Shown here: positions 28,621 through 35,508 of the stretch, one piece after another
Position numbering within the stretch: the first letter of the stretch is position 1
Layout of the letters: the number at the start of each line of letters is the position of its first letter
NCBI RefSeq assembly: GCF_900078335.1
Contig: NZ_FKBR01000047.1
Coordinates: forward strand, 5,490-40,997
From: Bordetella trematum
GTDB lineage: Bacteria; Pseudomonadota; Gammaproteobacteria; Burkholderiales; Burkholderiaceae_B
Reading direction: 5' to 3'
DNA: 35,508 nucleotides
Notes under the pieces: generated by a model
Told to the model about the DNA's origin: nothing
Databases searched by the model: none
What the model saw: the letters and a program-made list of their open reading frames with translations, nothing else
Program-made: the position numbers and the translations under genes

Positions 28621-31276
28621 GGAGCATGCCGCCGAGGGAGTGACGCTGGGCGAGTGGCTGAGCTCGAAAGGGATCGACTATCTAGCGCACGAGATCCAGC
28701 CCGTGGAGGTATGGCGGAACGGGCAGCGGCTGGCGGCCGAGGACTGGAGCTCTGTGGTTATTCGTCAAGCTGACGACGTGCAGATCCGCCTGATACCCAA
28801 CGGCGGGGTTTTCAAAGCGCTCGGCTCGATCATCGGCAAGGTGTTCAATCTGGCGTTCGGGTGGCTGATGCCCAAGAGCCGCAGCCAGTCGCACCGATCC
28901 CCAGAGCAAGGCAGCCGGCTGGAGAACAGCCAAGCCACGGCCAACTCAGCAAAGCTGGGCGAGGTCGTGCCTGAGTTAGCGGGCCGCTTCCGGAGATTCC
29001 CTGACTACCTGACCCCGCCGCGGCGGCGCTTTGTTGGACGCCGCGAGCAATGGCTGGAGTTTCTCTGTTGCGTCGGCCCAGGGCGCTACCAGATCGACCC
29101 TGCCGACGTGAAGATCGGGAACACGTCGTTCTCCGCGCTGGGTGATGATGCGCAGTACGAGATATTGGAGCCTGGCGAGCTTGTGGCGGGGCGCCCTGGC
29201 CATGAGCACTGGTATACCGCTGATGAAGTTGGCGGGACCTCATCGGGCACGGCGGGCCTGGAGTTGAGCGCTGAATTCTCTTCGGAGGTCAACCCTGACG
29301 CTACCAGCTATGACGTTGACGGAGCGCTCCTGACGATGCACGGCGCCACCGTTCCCGCTGGTTGGGGCGCTGGCACGATGATGGCAATCGCCGTCTATAT
29401 GAACTATGAGGTGTCGCGGGACGTGTTCAGCACGTTCCCAGAAACCACCTATATCAACCGTTTCACTGGCAATTTCCGCGAACTCTCTCCCGGATATGGC
29501 ATGACTGTCGATGTCGGCTATGGGGGCGAGATCATCACGGCCAAGATTCGTGATTATTCGGTCGACCAGGATGGTGTGGGCTGGGTCACGCTGGTGCTCG
29601 ATGACGGGGTTCCGTTCAATGCCCTGGAACCTGGGACGCATTCTATGCGCTTCTTTATTCGCAATCGGCGCTACCGGGCTATCGCCTTTCCTGCTGAAAA
29701 TCAGGTCGAGGTCGTAGCGAATGAGGGCGATATAGATGTGGTCGGCTGGCGCGGGTTCGCTCCGTACCAGGGTGGAGTGTCGGTGTCGGTAGATTCCGCA
29801 ACCATCTATGGCGACTGGTCGGGGACGTTCCTGGCATGCCCGCCGGGGGAGCTCACCGATGCAATGGAGGCAGACTTCTTCTTTCCGGGCGGGCTTGGCT
29901 ACGTTGCAGACAATGGCAGGCTGCGTGACTGGTCGGTTCGGGTAGAAATCCAGTACCGAGATGCTCGCGCTGGCGGCGCGTTCTCGTCCCAGCTGCTTAT
30001 ATATAGTGACGCAACGCTTGATCAGATCGGTTTCACTGAGCGGATCGACTTCGGCGGGATGATCCGCCCCGAGGTCAGGGTACGTCGGCGCGGGGCTCAG
30101 GACACGTCTACTCAGGTCAATGACAAGATCCAGTGGTATGGGCTGCGCACCCGGCTGAGCACCCGGGATGAGTATCCGGATTGGACAACCATGTCGGTCC
30201 GAATTCGAAGCGGCGGCCGGCTCGGCGCTCAATCTGAGAATCAGGTCAACGTGGTGGCCACCCGGGTTCTCCCCCGGCTTCAGTCTGACGGCGCCTGGTC
30301 GCCGCCGCAGCCAACGCGTGACATATCCGCATTTGTCCGCCACATCGCAGCAAGCATCGGCTACACGGATGCAAATCTGGATATGGACGAGTTGCGGCGG
30401 CTGCATGCAGTCTGGGCTGCGCGCGGCGAGGCATTCGATCACGTCTATGACGCGACGACGGTCAAGGACGCGCTTAACCTCACACTGGGCGCAGGCATGT
30501 CCGAGTTCACCGTGCACGATGGCCTGATCTTGCCCGTTCGGGATGGGTTGCGGGCGCAATTCGAGCAATCCTACTCGCCCCACAACATGACGGGGCCACT
30601 CGTCCGGGCGTTCAGGGCCCCTCGCGTAGACGACTTCGACGGGGTTGAAGTCGAGTACACCGATGGCGAGACATGGGCCCAGGAAACGGTCAAGTGCCTG
30701 CTGCCTGGGGATCAGGGCTTCAAGCTGGACAAGATCCAGCTGCGTGGCGTGACAGACCGCACCAGGGCCTGGCGCGTCGGAATGCGACGTCGGCGCGAGC
30801 TGCGATACAGGCGCTGGGACTATTCGTTCCCCACAGAGATGGATGCGCTCAACAGCCGGTATCTCAGCTATGTGCCATTGATCGGGGATGATCCTGGCTA
30901 CGGGGCGTCAGCGATTCTCAAGCATATCGAGCCGGCTGGGGGCTCGGCGCTGCTTCACGTGAGCGAGCCGGTCAACTGGGAGCCAGACGCTCAGTATGTG
31001 GTGGCATACCGACGCCCAGACGGAACGCTCGCCGGCCCGTTCTCGGCGCGGCCAGGCGATGACGAGTACGTCATCCTCGCCGATATTCCCCAGCCCTGGC
31101 CGGCGGTGACGCTCAAGCAAGATCCCCCGCATGTCTATTTCGGCACAGTTGAGCGCTGGTGTTTCCCAGCCCTGATAACCGGGATACGTCCTAGCGGCAT
31201 GGAGTCGGCCCAGGTCGAAGCGGAAAACTACGACCCCCGCGTCTACGCCTCAGACGACGAGCAGCCCTCAGGCTGA
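28574..31276 (+). CDS. J-like central tail/host specificity protein
   Basis: The 900-aa product joins an N-terminal gpI-like segment (about 1-110: ubiquitin-like first 75 residues, then FKALGSIIGKVFNLAFGWLMPK as a hydrophobic stretch) to a gpJ-like body (VPELAGRFRRFPDYLTPPRR... and beta-rich domains). This fused arrangement is common in phages of this group. The protein forms the tail tip hub and contributes to receptor contact. It overlaps the peptidase gene by 47 bases and is closed by a terminator. Confidence 0.8.
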   Translation: MTIKVYPSLLPGLPIEEHAAEGVTLGEWLSSKGIDYLAHEIQPVEVWRNGQRLAAEDWSSVVIRQADDVQIRLIPNGGVFKALGSIIGKVFNLAFGWLMPKSRSQSHRSPEQGSRLENSQATANSAKLGEVVPELAGRFRRFPDYLTPPRRRFVGRREQWLEFLCCVGPGRYQIDPADVKIGNTSFSALGDDAQYEILEPGELVAGRPGHEHWYTADEVGGTSSGTAGLELSAEFSSEVNPDATSYDVDGALLTMHGATVPAGWGAGTMMAIAVYMNYEVSRDVFSTFPETTYINRFTGNFRELSPGYGMTVDVGYGGEIITAKIRDYSVDQDGVGWVTLVLDDGVPFNALEPGTHSMRFFIRNRRYRAIAFPAENQVEVVANEGDIDVVGWRGFAPYQGGVSVSVDSATIYGDWSGTFLACPPGELTDAMEADFFFPGGLGYVADNGRLRDWSVRVEIQYRDARAGGAFSSQLLIYSDATLDQIGFTERIDFGGMIRPEVRVRRRGAQDTSTQVNDKIQWYGLRTRLSTRDEYPDWTTMSVRIRSGGRLGAQSENQVNVVATRVLPRLQSDGAWSPPQPTRDISAFVRHIAASIGYTDANLDMDELRRLHAVWAARGEAFDHVYDATTVKDALNLTLGAGMSEFTVHDGLILPVRDGLRAQFEQSYSPHNMTGPLVRAFRAPRVDDFDGVEVEYTDGETWAQETVKCLLPGDQGFKLDKIQLRGVTDRTRAWRVGMRRRRELRYRRWDYSFPTEMDALNSRYLSYVPLIGDDPGYGASAILKHIEPAGGSALLHVSEPVNWEPDAQYVVAYRRPDGTLAGPFSARPGDDEYVILADIPQPWPAVTLKQDPPHVYFGTVERWCFPALITGIRPSGMESAQVEAENYDPRVYASDDEQPSG

Positions 31277-31296
31277 CCCTTTCACGATTCAACACA

Positions 31297-31320
31297 GCCC
31301 CTTTCGAGGGGCGTTTTTTT
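31297..31320 (+). terminator. Terminator between J-like gene and tail fibre
   Basis: GCCCCT-TTCG-AGGGGC, one G, then seven T. The last T touches the first possible start codon of the tail fibre gene, so fibre expression requires read-through or antitermination. Confidence 0.85.
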
Positions 31321-31332
31321 ATGGGCGACAGA

Positions 31333-34200
31333 ATGGCCAAATACAACACTGGGAATCCCATGGGGAGCAAGTCCCCGAAGGATCTTTCGGACAACGCCCA
31401 GAACCTGGACGACGCGGTCAATGATCTGGGCAAAGACACGTGGCTTGATCGTTTCGGGAAAACTCGGGTCACCCTGAGCGGGTACGGCCGAATGTTCTCG
31501 TTGTTCATAGCTCAATCTGTAGCGCGCTTTCAGCAGTTCATGACCAATGCCGCCAGTCGATTTGAGCAATTTCTGATCAGCTCTGGTTATCAGGACCTCG
31601 GCGACTACCGGCCTGGCCTGAAGATCACAGAGCGGAACCAGATTTTCTGGAAAGATGGCGAGCTGTACCGCGCTGGCGCCAGATTGGGCTTGCCATATAC
31701 CACTACGGGAGATTGGGCTGATGAAAGTTCCGACTTCGTCTCAATTGGGGACGCAGCTTTGCGCCAGGAATTGGGCACGGCAGGTCCAGGAGTGGCTGGA
31801 GCTGCCATCGTCGCATTTGAAAGTGACGTAGCAGGAGCCGTACCGCGGACGGTTGAAGAGAAGCTGTTCGAAGTTCCCACAAGCGCAGACGACATTGGAG
31901 CTGCCGGTGACGGAGTTTCTGATGACACAGTGTTTTTCGCTGCGCTGGAAGCGGGTACCAGCGGTCAGCCCATCAATCTCCTCGGGCGGACGTTTGCGGT
32001 GTCAGCGCTGCCTAACGGCAACGACTATTTCAATGGTGCCTTTGTCGTTGCCGGCCAATACATGCCCCAACACAATCTTCCCCAAGCTCACCCCTGGGCT
32101 AATCCTGCACCGCACTTCAAAGCGATCAGTGCCGGCTATGACGCAGTTCGTGGCTTGAACGCGGCCTTCCTGCCCTTACCGTCAACTGCGCCCATTGCAT
32201 ACCGGAGCCAAGCCCTGCTGATTTGGCGTGAAGGAAGATATCACACGTTTGAAACGACTTCATCTATCAAGATGGCCCGCACTTACGATGCCGGGTCCAC
32301 TCTTTTCGACGAAAAGGTGATCTTTAAAGATGCAGCAGGACTGGATGCGCGGAACATGAACTTCGCCTTTATGGGTGGAACGCGCATCGGTGTATTTGCG
32401 GGGCGGTACAGCGCTAGTGCACCGACTTCCCAATACGCGCCCGTGTTTCTATATTCGGATGACTTCGGGGCCAACTGGAGCTCGGTTGTTCTGACCCTTC
32501 CTAGCGGAGCGCTAGGGGGCTCGCCATGTTCGCCGTCGGCTGACGGCGGCGTCATTCATCGCTACCCCGCTTCTGTGGGCGGGCACGACACGGATGGATG
32601 GATCACCTATGTCTATGGTCAGACGGGAAACAACACAGCTACCGGGTACTTCGTCACGTTGGACAATGGTCTCACGTGGACTTTCGGGGCAATATTCAGC
32701 CACATGGGGCCGGAGCGCTTGACGGAAACCTCCGTCTGCCGTGTGGGCGCCGAGAACAAATGGCTGATGGTGATACGCGACAATCGTGTGGCGACTGCGC
32801 CAGCGTACCTTGTTAGCAAGTCGACCAATATGGTCGATTGGGAGCCATGGGTAGCGAGTGCAAGTGCAGCGGGCCGCAACCCGCCGGCGTTGATCTACGA
32901 CCGCGGGTCGTTTTATCTCTTTGCCCCATCACGCCAGGCGCGCGAGATTTTGATGGACCGCGGGAGCCAACTGCTCTACATGAAGGTCAACGCGCGCGCG
33001 GCGTTTGAGGATCCCGTGGGAATCTGGAACACGCCCTGGCGGGACCTTGGGGCTATGACGTACTGGCCCACTGGACCGCTGTTCATGCATCGCGATGAGC
33101 GCGGCCGTTGGTTCGGTCTATTTCAGACTGGTGAAACGGGCCAGGCGGGCGCGGACCAGGACAGCCTTCAGATGGTTCTGATCTCGAACAGCCCCACTGT
33201 GACTGCCGACGCAAAGGAAGTTGTCCGGCTGATCCCGAAGCGAAACATCTTCGTAAACGGAGACTTCCAGATTTGGAACGAAGGAACGACCCGAGAATCT
33301 GCGGCTGGTCGCGTATTTGGCCCGGAGCGCTGGAGCCTTGGTCGCACGAGCTCCCCTTCGACGGGAGCATCTATATCCAGGGTGGATGGCGTTAAACGCC
33401 AGTTCGCAACCCGACTGCAACGTATCGCAGGAGATACGAACTCCGCCGGCGCCGTGAACTTCGGCTACACCTTCGAGTTGGGCGAGACATCTGAGATCGC
33501 GGGCAAGGCGATTACCGTTGGCTTTGATATCCGCCGAAGCCCCAACATGGACTCCCATATTTTCTTGAGGTTCAGCTACTCAACCAGCTCCAGTGAGCAG
33601 GCCGTAACAGCACTTAATGGAACTTTCACCGTTGGCAACGTTACGGCGTCGGACCTGGCTGTTCCAGTTGACCCCTTCACTCGCCACGCGGTATTCCGAT
33701 ACGACATACCGCTGGACGCTAAGCAGGTTCGGTTCTCGGTTCTGATGACTGGTGGGGCTGCTGTTGCCGGCGCAGACCACTGGGTCGATATAGAGGGCTT
33801 CTATGGTGTTCTGGGGCAAGTGGATAGTCAGCCCCTGCCGCGTTCGATTGCCGAGGATTCTATTTTGTGCGCTAGGCACTGCAATAAGACCTATGGGCCC
33901 GCCGACATACCGGGCGCTGTCACAGACGCTGGAGCCCTGCAGGAGCGGTCTCGTGGCGCTGAAAGTTCGGCAGCGGTGAACATGGTCTGGAGATTCCCCA
34001 TTCCCATGCGGGCTACTCCGACTGTGACGGTTTTTTCTACCACGGGTGCCAGTGGGAATCTGCGCAATGTGACGGGTGGCGGTGACGTGCCTGCGATTGC
34101 TGATGCTGTCGGCCAAAGTGGCGCAACGATCATCAACAATGCTGCTGTGACCAGCGGCGCAATCTGTCGGGCGCATGCCCTAGCAACAGCGAGGCTTTGA
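31333..34200 (+). CDS. Tail fibre/receptor-binding protein with Asp-box beta-propeller
   Basis: The product is 955 aa from ATG 31333 (MAKYNTGNPMGSKSPKD, a common fibre N-terminus); ATG 31321 is also in frame. The N-terminal part (about 1-150) attaches to the tail. A central beta-propeller contains two Asp boxes, SDDFGANW (about 375-382) and TLDNGLTW (about 442-449), as in sialidases and endosialidase spikes, and a STNMVDWEPW motif. After RNIFVNGDFQIWNEGT (near 640) comes a jelly-roll-like carbohydrate-binding region. It should bind, perhaps cut, surface glycans. Catalytic residues cannot be assigned by eye. Confidence 0.75.
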   Translation: MAKYNTGNPMGSKSPKDLSDNAQNLDDAVNDLGKDTWLDRFGKTRVTLSGYGRMFSLFIAQSVARFQQFMTNAASRFEQFLISSGYQDLGDYRPGLKITERNQIFWKDGELYRAGARLGLPYTTTGDWADESSDFVSIGDAALRQELGTAGPGVAGAAIVAFESDVAGAVPRTVEEKLFEVPTSADDIGAAGDGVSDDTVFFAALEAGTSGQPINLLGRTFAVSALPNGNDYFNGAFVVAGQYMPQHNLPQAHPWANPAPHFKAISAGYDAVRGLNAAFLPLPSTAPIAYRSQALLIWREGRYHTFETTSSIKMARTYDAGSTLFDEKVIFKDAAGLDARNMNFAFMGGTRIGVFAGRYSASAPTSQYAPVFLYSDDFGANWSSVVLTLPSGALGGSPCSPSADGGVIHRYPASVGGHDTDGWITYVYGQTGNNTATGYFVTLDNGLTWTFGAIFSHMGPERLTETSVCRVGAENKWLMVIRDNRVATAPAYLVSKSTNMVDWEPWVASASAAGRNPPALIYDRGSFYLFAPSRQAREILMDRGSQLLYMKVNARAAFEDPVGIWNTPWRDLGAMTYWPTGPLFMHRDERGRWFGLFQTGETGQAGADQDSLQMVLISNSPTVTADAKEVVRLIPKRNIFVNGDFQIWNEGTTRESAAGRVFGPERWSLGRTSSPSTGASISRVDGVKRQFATRLQRIAGDTNSAGAVNFGYTFELGETSEIAGKAITVGFDIRRSPNMDSHIFLRFSYSTSSSEQAVTALNGTFTVGNVTASDLAVPVDPFTRHAVFRYDIPLDAKQVRFSVLMTGGAAVAGADHWVDIEGFYGVLGQVDSQPLPRSIAEDSILCARHCNKTYGPADIPGAVTDAGALQERSRGAESSAAVNMVWRFPIPMRATPTVTVFSTTGASGNLRNVTGGGDVPAIADAVGQSGATIINNAAVTSGAICRAHALATARL

Positions 34201-34201
34201 A

Positions 34202-34534
34202 ATGTACATGACTCTAAGCACAGGTGCAGTCTGCCGGCTCAGTGACAACGCGGTTATCCCCGCCGACCCACTCAATGGAGATTACGCGGAGTTTCTTGCG
34301 TGGGCGGGCCTGGGGAACATGCCCGCCAAACGCCTAGGGGATACGAATGCCGCACTTATCGCAGCTATTGAGATGAGACTGACCGAAATTGATCAGTTGA
34401 GCGTCCGCCCGCTTCGCGCAATAGTGGCCGGAGCGGCACAGCAAGAAGACCGCTCCCTACTTGCTGAATTGAATGCCAAAGCGGCAAGCCTTCGAGCGGA
34501 GGTGGAGAGTCTTACGTCGGAGATTTCCGAATGA
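34202..34534 (+). CDS. Small tail fibre accessory protein
   Basis: The 110-aa product starts one base after the fibre stop. N-terminal half: SDNAVIPADPLNGDYAEFLAWAGLGNMP, the pattern of short proteins that follow fibre genes (assembly chaperone-like). C-terminal half: long helix to the end (LLAELNAKAASLRAEVESLTSEISE). Its 3' end overlaps the convergent methyltransferase by 23 bases. Confidence 0.65.
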   Translation: MYMTLSTGAVCRLSDNAVIPADPLNGDYAEFLAWAGLGNMPAKRLGDTNAALIAAIEMRLTEIDQLSVRPLRAIVAGAAQQEDRSLLAELNAKAASLRAEVESLTSEISE

Positions 34535-35327
34535 TGTTGATAACCGACCCACTCAGAGTGGAGGGGAGTTTTGCCGCAATAGACGCCTGAAACCACGACA
34601 TGAATTTTTTGACGTCTGGATTGTTGATGTTCTCTACGAGCTGGGCGTCGTACTCGGCAATCGGCTCAATAAAGGTGGCAAAAAGGGGATTGCGATGAAA
34701 AAAAGCAGAAGCGTAGCGGTCAATGACTTGCATCCCGTTCTTCGCGCAGAACTCCTCTAGCTCGATCCTAGAGAAGTGTGCCAAAGTCCCAAAGACCTTG
34801 GCCCTAACCTCGTCAGCAGGCAGGCTCAGGAGGGCAGCCGCGGTATCGATGGCTTCGCTGCTGAATGAATCGAAAATGATGTGGCCGCCATCGGCGACGT
34901 AGTCAGAGATGCGCTTCAAGAAGGCGCCGAAGTCAGGGTAGTGGGAAAACACGTTCCGGCAGGTAACCGCGTCGAATTTTTCGTCCGGGGGCCGCATCTC
35001 AAAGATGTCGCCAAATATCAGTCTGATATCCCTGCCGGCAGCATTCTCCTTAAAGACCTCAAGCATCCCATTGGAGACGTCTAGACCAGTCGTTTGGTAG
35101 CCCGCGTCGTGCAGAGATATCGTCAGATAGCCAGTTCCACAGCCTACATCTAAAACGCGGCCCGAAGGTAGCAGGGGCCGAAGCGCATCGATCATGACAT
35201 CGCGAACATGCGCGCCTGTTGGCATCGTCTTGTAGATGTTGTCTATTCGGCGAGCCTTAGCGACGGGATATGCACTCCAGTGCTGCGTCCTTGCTTTGCG
35301 TGCGTTTTCTTGGGAAGTGGCGTCCAT
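34512..35327 (-). CDS. Class I SAM-dependent methyltransferase
   Basis: The 271-aa product has motif I VLDVGCGTGYLT (about 58-69), an acidic post-I residue in TGLDVSN (about 80), GDIFEM (about 105) and FDAVTCRNVFSHYP (about 117-130) as motifs II-IV. No nucleic-acid recognition domain is seen, so a small molecule, sugar or protein substrate is likelier than DNA. It is leftward, against the late operon, and more AT-rich. Position beside the receptor-binding genes suggests lysogenic change of a surface glycan, as inference. A weak promoter (TTACTA, 17, GATAAT) lies near 35380-35410 on the minus strand. Confidence 0.8.
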   Translation of the reverse strand: MDATSQENARKARTQHWSAYPVAKARRIDNIYKTMPTGAHVRDVMIDALRPLLPSGRVLDVGCGTGYLTISLHDAGYQTTGLDVSNGMLEVFKENAAGRDIRLIFGDIFEMRPPDEKFDAVTCRNVFSHYPDFGAFLKRISDYVADGGHIIFDSFSSEAIDTAAALLSLPADEVRAKVFGTLAHFSRIELEEFCAKNGMQVIDRYASAFFHRNPLFATFIEPIAEYDAQLVENINNPDVKKFMSWFQASIAAKLPSTLSGSVINIIRKSPT

Positions 35328-35418
35328 CTTGATCCAGAATTTTTGGAGTGAAGGAGGATTGATTGTATTGCAGCGACCTTAATTATCTGCACAGATGCGT
35401 TGATTAGTAACTGACGAC

Positions 35419-35440
35419 CCCGCTCCGGCGGGCTTTTTTT
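35419..35440 (+). terminator. Terminator after the tail genes
   Basis: CCCGC-TCCG-GCGGG, CT, then six to seven further T. It ends the rightward morphogenesis run, or is read through to the gene at the window end. Confidence 0.8.
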
Positions 35441-35460
35441 CGTCTATCGGGAGGGCAGCA

Positions 35461-35508
35461 ATGCAAACCCATCAAAGGAGCAAGTGTATGGAACCGAGTA
35501 CCACGGGG
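35461..35508 (+). CDS. Start of the next gene, probably holin (cut by window edge)
   Basis: Two in-frame starts are visible, each with its own ribosome site: ATG 35461 (MQTHQRSKC-MEPSTTG) after GGGAGGG, and ATG 35488 (MEPSTTG) after AAAGGAG. The MEPSTTG start after the tail genes is like that of small holins in related phages, and lysis genes commonly follow here. Only 7-16 residues are visible, so the identity is a guess from position. A dual start would recall lambda S. Confidence 0.4.
   Translation, partial: MQTHQRSKCMEPSTTG

Overview
The window is most of a temperate, lambda-like siphophage genome. It is GC-rich and its protein families (DUF1073-type portal, gp7/gpF head protein, DUF1833 tail protein, J-like central tail protein) are typical of phages of Burkholderiales such as Bordetella or Achromobacter. 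That host assignment is inference. No integrase, host gene or lysis gene lies inside the window. Both edges cut through genes: a leftward unknown gene at 1-273 and a rightward gene starting at about 35461-35488, probably the first lysis gene.

The left 6.4 kb is the control region. A divergent repressor/Cro pair (5212<-4163 and 5294->5509) is separated by three 18-bp operators. Two more operators sit on a strong leftward promoter at 1902-1931. The left and right sets share half-sites, so together they form a lambda-style OL/OR switch. The leftward (pL-like) transcript would begin with interleaved inverted repeats, pass a textbook boxA, a small gene and a set of three long-armed stem-loops, and then reach a tRNA-like element, a tRNA-Arg(TCT) and the truncated gene. 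Between the repressor and OL, where lambda carries rexAB, there are a ParA partition ATPase, a seven-unit array with an exact 19-bp period and a GCAGG core, and a BamE-like lipoprotein moron. A ParA gene in the immunity operon next to a centromere-like array, with no integrase visible, suggests that the prophage is kept as a plasmid (phage-plasmid).

From 6.4 to 11.1 kb runs the rightward early operon: CII-like activator, DUF1367 protein, Ref-family nuclease, O-like initiator carrying two helically phased iteron clusters and an A-rich tract (probable origin), P-like helicase loader, NinI-like phosphatase, RusA resolvase, a Q-like antiterminator candidate and a short wHTH-like gene. A leftward four-helix membrane protein (11167-11805) interrupts the layout as a probable moron.

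From 12.0 to 34.5 kb is the late morphogenesis operon: small and large terminase, portal, minor head protein, DUF2213 protease with a nested scaffold start, decoration protein, major capsid, connectors, tail tube with an Ig-like domain, chaperone, a 1055-aa tape measure, tail tip proteins, NlpC/P60 peptidase, a 900-aa J-like protein and a 950-aa tail fibre with Asp-box beta-propeller motifs. A KilA-N gene fenced by terminators is inserted after the capsid genes. Intrinsic-terminator hairpins recur along the operon, as expected if late transcription is antiterminated. A leftward SAM methyltransferase (34512-35327) lies beside the receptor-binding genes and is a candidate conversion gene.
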